61,547 bases of DNA from Anabaenopsis elenkinii CCIBt3563 (lineage in GTDB: Bacteria; Cyanobacteriota; Cyanobacteriia; Cyanobacteriales; Nostocaceae), in the NCBI RefSeq assembly GCF_015245355.1, contig NZ_CP063311.1, forward strand, positions 2,289,437 through 2,350,983, written 5' to 3'. A model generated the notes under the pieces. It had not been told where the DNA came from and made no database searches. It was given only the letters and a program-made list of their open reading frames with translations. A program made the translations under genes and the position numbers. Numbering within the stretch: the stretch's first letter is position 1; every line of letters starts with the position of its first letter. Below are positions 46,854 through 54,353 of this stretch, piece after piece.

Positions 46854-47065
46854 CAGGATTTACCCTGTCGTATCCTGACTACAAAAAACTTATTTACAAG
46901 GCATTTCTGATTAGTTAGGATAAAAAAGCATCCACAAATATGGTGAAAAACCCAAAAGATGTTTTCCTTAAGTAGCCACACAGCTAGATTTATTTTTAGC
47001 CGAGGTGGGTAGGGCATTTTGACTGTGCCACAACGATATTATTTATTCAAATTTTTAAATATAGC

Positions 47066-47092
47066 AGGGGGCAGGGGGCAGGGGGCAGGGGG
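47066..47092. repeat. GGGGGCA heptamer tandem repeat
   Basis: Nearly four units of a 7-bp repeat, one of the STRR-type arrays of this window. Confidence 0.8.
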
Positions 47093-47224
47093 AAGCCTTG
47101 AAACGCTTCAAGTTCAATGGTTTTATCTTCTGTTTATGTCCTAACCACCTTGGCGGTTGCTATAAATAATATCGTAAACTTTGCGTAGCGTGTCTTCAGA
47201 CCGCGTAGCAACATCAGTTTAGAA

Positions 47225-47282
47225 TCCCCTGTGATTCTATCCAGGGGAGAAGTCAAAGTTGACCCCTCCTGACTCAGGAGGG
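47225..47282 (-). terminator. Two hairpins after the TPR gene
   Basis: TCCCCTG pairs with CAGGGGA (47225-47248), and CCCTCCTGA pairs with TCAGGAGGG (47264-47282) with a one-base loop. They begin 7 bp after the TPR stop codon on the minus strand and probably end its transcript, though no strong U-run follows. Confidence 0.5.
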
Positions 47283-47288
47283 AATAAG

Positions 47289-48311
47289 TTACAGAGCATC
47301 CAAAAACTGCTGGATCTTTTTCAACAGTGGCTCCGAGGCGATCGCTTGGGCCAAATCTTGAGCATTGTGATAGTAAGTGAAAGCTAACTTTTTGCGTTTA
47401 GTCCGAGCGTAAAATTGACCCATACTCAGCAGCGCCGAAATTTCTCCCAGAGAGTCGCCAACTTGTTGATAAATGGCGATCGCCTGCTGATAGTATTTCA
47501 TAGCCTGACGATAACTCCTCAATATACCATAGGTAAAACCAATATTATGTAGGGTTGTCCCTTCTCCGGCCCGGTCATTGATTGCCCGACGGGTCAACAA
47601 AACCTGATAGTAAAGTAACAGAGCCTTTTTTGGTTCCCCCAAATCACCATAGACAGAAGCAATATTATTTAAAGTCGTAGCTTCGGCCACCACATTTTTA
47701 ACAGCGCGTTGAATGGGGAGTGCAGCTTGGAGAAATTCTAAAGCTTGGTCATACTGTCCTAATGTGCTGTAAGCATAACCAATACCATTGAGGGTAGTTG
47801 CTTCCCCGGAAAAATCTCCGAGTGAGCGGCGCATAGCCAAAATTTGGTAATGTAGCAACAGGGAGCGCTTAGGTTGTCCCAACTTAGTGTAAATCAGTGC
47901 CACATCATTGAGAGTAGAAACCTCTCCTGGAATATCTTGTAAATCTCTAAAGATGTGTAAAGCCTGGTCAAAATACTCTACCGCTCGTGACAATCGCCCC
48001 AGACGGCTGTAAGTAGAGCCCAGATTACTCAAGGCGATCGCTGAGGCGCGTCTGTTACCAATTTCCTCAGCCACCAACAGCGCTTGCTCAAAACACTCTA
48101 AAGCTTGTAAAGGTTGACAACAACTCAGATAAGCCAAACCGACATCATTTAATGTATGGCCTTCCCTAGCTCTGTCTGGGATAGCTCGAGCTAACTGTAA
48201 ATTCTCGGTGGCAAAATTCAGATATTCTTGAAACTGGCCTTGCTGATAGTAGCGGTTAGCTTGATTACGGCGTTGTTCCCATTCTTGGACTCGATTAAAA
48301 GCTTGCGTCAT
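47289..48311 (-). CDS. Tetratricopeptide-repeat protein
   Basis: 340 residues from the ATG with complement at 48309-48311 (MTQAFNRVQEWEQRRNQ). It contains seven or so TPR units of the 40-residue, Kinesin-light-chain-like type, for example ASAIALSNLGSTYSRLGRLS and EATTLNNIASVYGDLGEPKK. No other domain is seen; such proteins are scaffolds for protein complexes. An upstream ATG at 48377 would add 22 residues with no repeat character. Function unknown. Confidence 0.85.
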   Translation of the reverse strand: MTQAFNRVQEWEQRRNQANRYYQQGQFQEYLNFATENLQLARAIPDRAREGHTLNDVGLAYLSCCQPLQALECFEQALLVAEEIGNRRASAIALSNLGSTYSRLGRLSRAVEYFDQALHIFRDLQDIPGEVSTLNDVALIYTKLGQPKRSLLLHYQILAMRRSLGDFSGEATTLNGIGYAYSTLGQYDQALEFLQAALPIQRAVKNVVAEATTLNNIASVYGDLGEPKKALLLYYQVLLTRRAINDRAGEGTTLHNIGFTYGILRSYRQAMKYYQQAIAIYQQVGDSLGEISALLSMGQFYARTKRKKLAFTYYHNAQDLAQAIASEPLLKKIQQFLDAL

Positions 48312-48557
48312 CTGACCCCGGTTACACTCTGCGATGAATTGGCAAGGGTTGGGAATGCACCTCAAGAGGATTCCCAATATTCAGTTAGTGGTTATTTTCT
48401 CCCTTTAGAGATAAAAAGTAAAGACCATTGCCATAAAAAAATATATCCCTAGAAATAAGATTACTTAATTGATATCCTAACCAATATTTATCTTCTCAAG
48501 GTTTCCATCCCAGGGTTTTCACTAGATCGGGGGAGGCGATCGCCATCAGACCCGTCT

Positions 48558-50882
48558 CTAATTGGACGAAGAAGAGCCAGGTCTGAGTCTTTCTCTCCAA
48601 GAGGGTTGTTGGGGCGATGGAGAAGTAGAAGAAGTCCTAGGAGTGGATGAAGGACTCACAGTAGTTCTACGCTCCCTATCTGATGGTACTGTTCTAGTCC
48701 GTGACGGCGGGGGTGATGAAGGGCTCACAGTAGTTCTGCCCTCCCTATCTGATGATACTCTTCTAGTCCTTCTGGGAGTAGGAGATACATTCCCCGGTGA
48801 ATTGGTTGTTTCTGGCTGAGAACCTCTTCTTACTCTTGTGTGTCTTCTTCTCACGTTAGAGGTGGGGGAAATAGCCCGCTCCCCGGCGACAACAGAACGG
48901 TTCCTGACTGATTTGGCCTTAATCGGCTGTGCCTTAATACTACCGACACGACCTTGTAGTTGAGGTTTTTGGGGAAACTGTTCTACAGGTATTCCCTCGA
49001 CTGCCTTTTTCATAAATCCCCGCCAGCTGCTAGCAGCAGTACCACTGTCTCCTGCAGTCGGGCTGTCATCATCATTACCCAACCAAACCCCTGTGACCAT
49101 TTGGGGAATGTAGCCAATAAACCACAAATCGCGGTATTGCTCAGATGTGCCAGTTTTCCCAGCCACTGGTCTATCTCTTAATTGGGCAGGGCCACCAGTA
49201 CCTGAACGCACAGTTCTACCTAACATCCAGGTGGTAATCGCTGCACTAGTGGGGTCAAAAACCCGTCGCTGCTGGAAATCACTAGACCAAACCACCTCTT
49301 GTTCACGGTTGAGGATGCGGCGAATGCCATGGGCTTCTACGTATAATCCCTGATTTGCCAAGCTACCATAGGCGTTAGTTAACTCCAGTAGATTCACTTC
49401 ACTTGCACCCAGAGCCAAAGAATAGGTGGGCTGCAGGGTAGATTTAATTCCCAAATTGCGGGCAGTATTAATAATTGGCTCGAATCCTACATCCAGGAGC
49501 AGTTTGACTGCAACCACATTAGTGGAACGGGTCAGAGCATCTGTAATGGTCATGGAACCCCGAAACCTTCTATCATAGTTTTGTGGTTCATAGCCATTAA
49601 TCACAAAAGGTGTATCTAGGTAGCGGTCGTTCGGGCTTTTACCAGTGGCGATGGCCGCTGCATAGACGAACCCCTTAAATGTTGAGCCTGGCTGGCGCTG
49701 GGCTTGGGTAACCCGATTAAACTGATTTTTACTAAAGTCTTTTCCTCCCACCATGGCATGAATTTCACCATTGCGGGGGTCAATGGCTACCATGGCTCCT
49801 TGATTAAAATTTTGCCACCGACCTTGATTACTTATGGTTCGAGCTATTGTAGCTTCTGCTGCTTCCTGTAACTGGGGATTCAGAGTAGTTTCTACTACTA
49901 GTCCTCCTGCTTTCAGGACTTCGGGAGGAACATACTTAGGTAATTCTTGCCGGATGTAACTGGTAAAGTAGGGAAATTTTACCTCTAGACGTTTAGGAGA
50001 CCTGGTGTTGAGGTTGAGCGGCTCTATACTAGAGGCTTTTCTGTCATCGGCTGTAATTAATTTATCTTCATACATTCGCTGTAAGACGATATTTCGCCTC
50101 TGTATAGCCGTTGTCGGATTTTCAATGGGTGAGTATAAACTTGGCGCAGGAGCTAATCCCGCCAGCATGGCTGCTTCTGCTAGGGTGAGTTCATCTACAC
50201 TTTTACTGAAGTATACCCAGGCCGCATCTGCTACACCATAAGCCCCTGAGCCTAAATAAACTAAATTGAGGTAACGTTCTATAATTTGCTCTTTGGTTAA
50301 TTCTTGCTCCATTTTATGCGCCAAACGCATTTCTTGCAGTTTGCGCCAGATTGTCCGTTCTGGTTGTAGGAAGATAATTTTGGCTAGCTGTTGGGTGATG
50401 GTGCTACCACCTTCAACGATCCGCTGCGATCGCAAGTTGTTTACAGATGCTCTGAGAATTCCTTGTAAATCAATACCATTGTGTTTGGCAAATCTTCTAT
50501 CTTCTGAGGCGATAAAAGCTTGTTTGAGTTGCTCAGGTATTTCCTCAAATCTGAGTCTTTCTCTGGTGGCTTCCCCTTCTTGTTGTAATATGGTGCCGTC
50601 AACGGCTCTGATAGTCAGGGTTTGCGCTCTGGTGGTAACTTGCAGTCCTGATTTATCAGGTAAGCCTTGATCTATGGTGCTAATGAAATATTGCACACTG
50701 ATCACTGTCACGCCTATGCCACCACTTATACCTAAACTCACCCAGAACCAGACGCGACGATAAAAGCGTCTGTTACTGCTTAATAAACTGGTGATACCAT
50801 AGGAAAAACTATTCATCAATCTTCTAGGTAGTGGGCTGTCATTTGCTCCTCCCTCTTTTTGCTCATGATCACCATGAATCAA
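48558..50882 (-). CDS. Penicillin-binding protein 1A-type bifunctional peptidoglycan synthase
   Basis: 774 residues: one membrane anchor (about 45-70), a glycosyltransferase-51 domain (about 105-275, with ASEDRRFAKHNGIDLQGILR and EGGSTITQQLAK), and a transpeptidase domain with the nucleophile box GSTFKG, the STN box in ALTRSTNVVAV and KTGTS. It polymerises and cross-links peptidoglycan in the periplasm. The last 110 residues are a Ser/Pro/Arg-rich tail with an internal 23-codon tandem duplication. The cyanobacterial chromosome normally carries several PBP1 genes, so I give no symbol. Confidence 0.94.
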   Translation of the reverse strand: MIHGDHEQKEGGANDSPLPRRLMNSFSYGITSLLSSNRRFYRRVWFWVSLGISGGIGVTVISVQYFISTIDQGLPDKSGLQVTTRAQTLTIRAVDGTILQQEGEATRERLRFEEIPEQLKQAFIASEDRRFAKHNGIDLQGILRASVNNLRSQRIVEGGSTITQQLAKIIFLQPERTIWRKLQEMRLAHKMEQELTKEQIIERYLNLVYLGSGAYGVADAAWVYFSKSVDELTLAEAAMLAGLAPAPSLYSPIENPTTAIQRRNIVLQRMYEDKLITADDRKASSIEPLNLNTRSPKRLEVKFPYFTSYIRQELPKYVPPEVLKAGGLVVETTLNPQLQEAAEATIARTISNQGRWQNFNQGAMVAIDPRNGEIHAMVGGKDFSKNQFNRVTQAQRQPGSTFKGFVYAAAIATGKSPNDRYLDTPFVINGYEPQNYDRRFRGSMTITDALTRSTNVVAVKLLLDVGFEPIINTARNLGIKSTLQPTYSLALGASEVNLLELTNAYGSLANQGLYVEAHGIRRILNREQEVVWSSDFQQRRVFDPTSAAITTWMLGRTVRSGTGGPAQLRDRPVAGKTGTSEQYRDLWFIGYIPQMVTGVWLGNDDDSPTAGDSGTAASSWRGFMKKAVEGIPVEQFPQKPQLQGRVGSIKAQPIKAKSVRNRSVVAGERAISPTSNVRRRHTRVRRGSQPETTNSPGNVSPTPRRTRRVSSDREGRTTVSPSSPPPSRTRTVPSDRERRTTVSPSSTPRTSSTSPSPQQPSWRERLRPGSSSSN
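48655..48770. repeat. 69-bp tandem duplication inside the PBP1A tail
   Basis: CTCACAGTAGTTCT at 48655 recurs 69 bp later at 48724 with its following 35 bp nearly unchanged (CTCCCTATCTGATG, then TCTAGTCC). It encodes two copies of an SDRE(G/R)RTTVSPSS motif. Confidence 0.8.
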
Positions 50883-51221
50883 CGATTTTTCCTCCTTGTG
50901 TAGAGTCCGTGGTATTAATTAGTTATTGAAACTGCTCCACTATGGTAAATTTTGGGGGTTAATCACAGGAATTTTACGGCATCATACCATGATACAAATG
51001 GTCAACTCAATTCAGTAATAAATCCAAGTATTGTTTTACCCCAGCCTAACCCTCCCCTTGTAAGGGGAGGGGACTGGATTTTATTGTTTTTTGTCTGGCT
51101 TGTCTTTCCCCATTATAAATCTCAGTGTAAAAAACCTACCCTTGTGAGCTACCCCCTACCTCCTCAGTCTGGGAGGAGGGATAGGAGGTGGAAACTAATC
51201 TCCAATCCCTCCTCCGGTCTA
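50883..51221. other. Intergenic region with repeat copy
   Basis: 339 bp between the PBP1A start and the ndhH end. It holds a copy of the CCTCCCCTTGTAAGGGGAGG repeat (51041-51095) and an inverted CCTCCTC...GAGGAGG stretch near 51157-51190. No gene is visible. The promoter of the PBP1A gene should lie near 50890-50960. Confidence 0.55.
51041..51095. repeat. Copy of the interspersed palindromic repeat
   Basis: CCTAACCCTCCCCTTGTAAG then GGGAGGGGACTGGATTTTAT matches the copies at 404 and 60886 over about 45 bp, including the ACTGGATTTTATTGTTT right flank. The heptamer section and terminal repeat present in the other copies are absent. Confidence 0.8.
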
Positions 51222-52406
51222 CTATCTATCAACAGATCCCATGATCACATCAACACTACCGAGAATCACCACAATATCTGCAACTTTCATCCCTCGTAGG
51301 AGTTCCGGGACAATTTGCAGGTTATTGAAATCAGCAGCGCGAATTTTCCAGCGCCAGGGGAAGCCATTATCATCACCGACAAGATAAATTCCTAGTTCAC
51401 CTTTACCGCTTTCCACACGGGAATAGATTTCCCCCTTAGGCATTTTAAAAGTAGGTGCAACTTTCTTAGCGATGTATTGATAATCAAAGCCATACCACTC
51501 AGATTTTTTCCCCTCCGCCATGCGCTTGGCTTCCAGGTTTTCATAGGGTCCCCCTGGTAGTCCTTGAATTGCTTGGCGAATAATCTTCACAGATTCGCGC
51601 ATTTCCCGCATCCGCACCATGTAACGGGCTAAACAATCCCCGGCGGTTTCCCATTGCACATCCCAATCAAAATCGTCGTAGGACTCGTAATGGTCAACTT
51701 TGCGTAAGTCCCATTTCACCCCAGATCCGCGTAACATTGGCCCGGATAATCCCCAGTTAATGGCTTGTTCTCGGGTGATGGTACCAATACCCTCAATCCG
51801 CCGGCGAAAGATGGGGTTATTGGTCACCAAACGTTCATACTCGTCAACTTTGGGGAGGAAATAGTCACAGAAATCTAAGCACTTGTCAACCCAACCATAG
51901 GGTAAATCAACTGCAACGCCCCCGACACGGAAATAGTTGTGGTTTACCATCCGGTATCCGGTAGCAGCTTCCCACAAATCATAAATCATTTCCCGTTCTC
52001 GGAACTGGTAGAAGAAGGGTGTTTGCGCCCCCACATCCGCCAGAAAGGGGCCAAACCACAATAAGTGGTTAGCAATTCGGTTGAGTTCTAACATGATCAC
52101 CCGAATGTAGCTGGCGCGTTTGGGTACGGCTATACCTGCTAATTGTTCCGGGGCGTTCACGGTGACTGCTTCGTTAAACATACCGGCGGCGTAGTCCCAC
52201 CGACTGACGTAGGGGACGTACATGACAGTTGTCCGGTTCTCGGCAATTTTTTCCATTCCCCGATGTAAATAGCCGATCACCGGTTCACAATCAACTACAT
52301 CCTCCCCGTCCAATGTCACAATTAACCGCAGAACCCCGTGCATGGAGGGGTGATGTGGCCCCATATTCAGCACCATGGGCTCGGTGCGGGTTTCTAGTCT
52401 GGCCAT
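51222..52406 (-). CDS. ndhH: NAD(P)H-quinone oxidoreductase subunit H
   Basis: 394 residues, the 49-kDa subunit of NDH-1, which carries electrons from ferredoxin to plastoquinone in respiration, cyclic flow and CO2 uptake. Signatures: [21 protein letters not shown] near the N-terminus, [15 protein letters not shown], and a C-terminus [16 protein letters not shown]. Length matches NdhH of other cyanobacteria. Other ndh genes are elsewhere. Confidence 0.97.
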   Translation of the reverse strand: MARLETRTEPMVLNMGPHHPSMHGVLRLIVTLDGEDVVDCEPVIGYLHRGMEKIAENRTTVMYVPYVSRWDYAAGMFNEAVTVNAPEQLAGIAVPKRASYIRVIMLELNRIANHLLWFGPFLADVGAQTPFFYQFREREMIYDLWEAATGYRMVNHNYFRVGGVAVDLPYGWVDKCLDFCDYFLPKVDEYERLVTNNPIFRRRIEGIGTITREQAINWGLSGPMLRGSGVKWDLRKVDHYESYDDFDWDVQWETAGDCLARYMVRMREMRESVKIIRQAIQGLPGGPYENLEAKRMAEGKKSEWYGFDYQYIAKKVAPTFKMPKGEIYSRVESGKGELGIYLVGDDNGFPWRWKIRAADFNNLQIVPELLRGMKVADIVVILGSVDVIMGSVDR

Positions 52407-52612
52407 AAGTTCCTTGTTCTCCCATTATGAAAATTTCAACTTCAACCGCATGATACCCACCAAAATCAGTTTGTCAGGGAAATAGTTTTGAGAAGTCGCT
52501 CTAGAAGCGTCTACATCTATGACCCATACAGAGTATGTTGGAGAGGGGTGGCAGCGAGCGAGGGGATTTTACTTGATGTTTCAATTTGTTTCACTTCTTC
52601 AACTATTATTAT

Positions 52613-53497
52613 ATGGAGCTTGAGATTCAGGGGATTGTAGGCGCTGAATTTCTTCACGTGCCAGTTTTAAGCCAAGAGGTGATTTCAGGGTTGGCCATAC
52701 GTCCTGGCGGCCATTATTTGGATGCAACCGTAGGCGGTGGTGGTCACAGTCGCTTGATTTTGCAAGCTGCTACCGATGTGCGGTTAACGGCTATTGACCA
52801 AGATCAGGATGCTCTGCTAGCAGCCCAAAAGCACTTGGCTGAGTTTGGCGATCGCGTGGAGTTTGTTCTGGGCAATTTCTCATCTTATCAATATACTCCC
52901 CACTCTTTTGATGGTATCCTGGCTGATTTGGGTGTGAGTTCTTACCATTTAGACCGGCCAGAACGGGGTTTTAGCTTTCGCCACACTGCTAATCTGGATA
53001 TGCGCATGAACCAAGGCCAATCTTTAACCGCAGCTGATGTGATTAATCAGTGGGATGAGGCGGAATTAGCAGATATTTTCTTTAAGTTCGGTGAGGAACG
53101 TTTATCCCGCCGCATCGCCAGGCGCATTGTGGAAAGACGACCATTTCACACTACTACGGAATTGGCAGAGGCGATCGCCTCTGCTGTCCCCCGTCAATAC
53201 CGTTATGGTCGGATTCATCCAGCTACCCGTGTTTTTCAGGCTTTGCGCATTGTGGTTAATGATGAGTTACGGTCTTTGGCTACTTTTTTGCAGCAGGCTC
53301 CCCCTTCTCTGGTTCCCGGTGGCCGAATTGCCATTATCAGTTTTCACAGTCTGGAAGACCGCCCGGTTAAGCATGATTTACGCAATTCTCCTTTGTTACA
53401 GGTCTTGACTAAAAAACCAATTACTGCTAATGAGGCTGAATTAGCTCAGAATCCGCGATCGCGTTCCGCTAAGTTGAGAATAGCTCAGAGGCTATGA
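52613..53497 (+). CDS. rsmH: 16S rRNA (cytosine(1402)-N4)-methyltransferase
   Basis: 294 residues from ATG 52613. The SAM-binding motif is [35 protein letters not shown] and [18 protein letters not shown] are RsmH (MraW) signatures, and [10 protein letters not shown] is the conserved C-terminal box. It methylates C1402 in the ribosomal P site. An upstream ATG at 52586 adds nine residues without homology. Promoter lies in the 205-bp gap with divergent ndhH. Confidence 0.95.
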   Translation: MELEIQGIVGAEFLHVPVLSQEVISGLAIRPGGHYLDATVGGGGHSRLILQAATDVRLTAIDQDQDALLAAQKHLAEFGDRVEFVLGNFSSYQYTPHSFDGILADLGVSSYHLDRPERGFSFRHTANLDMRMNQGQSLTAADVINQWDEAELADIFFKFGEERLSRRIARRIVERRPFHTTTELAEAIASAVPRQYRYGRIHPATRVFQALRIVVNDELRSLATFLQQAPPSLVPGGRIAIISFHSLEDRPVKHDLRNSPLLQVLTKKPITANEAELAQNPRSRSAKLRIAQRL

Positions 53498-53608
53498 ATA
53501 CTATTTAGAACTTCTTTGCAAGTTTTCGTTACATTATTTAAAATATGTGTTACATTGCTTAATAGGGGAAAGAAAAACCTCTGTTAAGTCCTATTCCGGT
53601 GATTCAAG

Positions 53609-53779
53609 ATGAAAACTACAACTACACCAGCTCCAGAAAACCGTAACGCGTGGAATTGGGGATTCACTACCCAAACCGAAAATTGGAACGGTCGTTTAGC
53701 AATGATTGGTTTTTCAGCTGCTGCTTTAATTGAAGTATTTACTGGTAAGGGCTTTCTCCACTTTTGGGGTATCCTCTAA
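53609..53779 (+). CDS. High-light-inducible protein (one-helix Lhc-like)
   Basis: A 56-residue protein: a polar N-terminus, then [20 protein letters not shown], the chlorophyll-binding single helix with the Glu, Asn and Arg of the ELIP/Hli motif (ExxNGRxAM). Hli proteins sit in thylakoid membranes, bind chlorophyll and carotenoid, and dissipate excess light energy, usually induced by strong light. The carotenoid protein gene begins 50 bp downstream on the same strand, so a common transcript is likely. Confidence 0.94.
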   Translation: MKTTTTPAPENRNAWNWGFTTQTENWNGRLAMIGFSAAALIEVFTGKGFLHFWGIL

Positions 53780-53829
53780 GATTTAACTTTCAGCAGTTGC
53801 ACAACTTAGCAAAAGTTTTAAGTAAAAAT

Positions 53830-54306
53830 ATGAACGCGATTTCACAGTTAGAAAATAGCGTACTAAGTGCTACTCAATTATTTAAATCCCTGAGTGTAGA
53901 TGACCAATTAGCACTCCTGTGGTACGTATATACAGAAATGGGTCGTTCTATTACCCCAGCTGCTCCAGGTGCTGCGCGGATGCAGTTTGCAGAGGGTGTA
54001 CTCAATCAAATTAAGCAGATGTCTCACTCTCAACAGTTAGAAGTGATGCGAGACTTAGCTGGGAAAAGAAATACACCAATTAGCCGTTCCTATGGAATTT
54101 GGAGCATTAACACTAAATTAGCTTTCTGGTTTGAATTATCAGAGTTGATGGTTCAAGGTTTCGTCGCGCCCATGCCACCAAACTATCAACCTTCTCGGGA
54201 TGTAGTACAGGTGCTAGAATCTATCAAGGAACTTGATTTTGGTCAACAAATCACAGTCCTGCGTAATTCTGTAGCCAACATGGGCGTAGACCCTTTCACT
54301 GAGTAA
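53830..54306 (+). CDS. Helical carotenoid protein (stand-alone OCP N-terminal domain)
   Basis: 158 residues matching the all-helical N-terminal domain of the orange carotenoid protein, without the C-terminal NTF2-like domain. Carotenoid-contact residues W31, Y34 and W100 (W41, Y44, W110 of OCP) and R145 (R155 of OCP) in QITVLRNSVANMG are kept, and FVAPMPPNYQ matches the OCP FVAPIPAGYQ segment. Such HCPs bind canthaxanthin or echinenone; some quench singlet oxygen and one clade quenches phycobilisome excitation. I use the ATG at 53830 because the longer frame to 53764 overlaps the HliP stop and is not homologous. Which HCP clade it belongs to cannot be told here. Confidence 0.93.
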   Translation: MNAISQLENSVLSATQLFKSLSVDDQLALLWYVYTEMGRSITPAAPGAARMQFAEGVLNQIKQMSHSQQLEVMRDLAGKRNTPISRSYGIWSINTKLAFWFELSELMVQGFVAPMPPNYQPSRDVVQVLESIKELDFGQQITVLRNSVANMGVDPFTE

Positions 54307-54329
54307 AACATCTCAGGATGAAAATATAC

Positions 54330-54353
54330 GACATACTCCTACAGGAGTATGTC
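54330..54353. terminator. Palindromic terminator between HCP and the fusion gene
   Basis: GACATACTCCT and its complement AGGAGTATGTC form an 11-bp stem with a two-base loop. It lies between convergent genes and overlaps the stop codon of the 844-aa gene by two bases. The left arm is identical to that of the palindrome beginning at 37374. Confidence 0.7.

Larger units (their letters stand above)
46714..47288. other. Repeat-bearing intergenic region
   Basis: 575 bp without a convincing gene. It holds a hairpin with a TCAA end (46816-46853), heptamer GGGGGCA tandem repeats (about 47066-47092), and two hairpins next to the TPR gene end (47225-47248 and 47264-47282). The upstream part must contain the promoter of the J-domain gene. 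Confidence 0.6.

Noticed and set aside
48562..48819. 85-aa plus-strand frame antisense to the PBP1A tail
   Set aside because: It is the mirror of a repetitive Ser/Arg-rich coding tail and reproduces its duplication.
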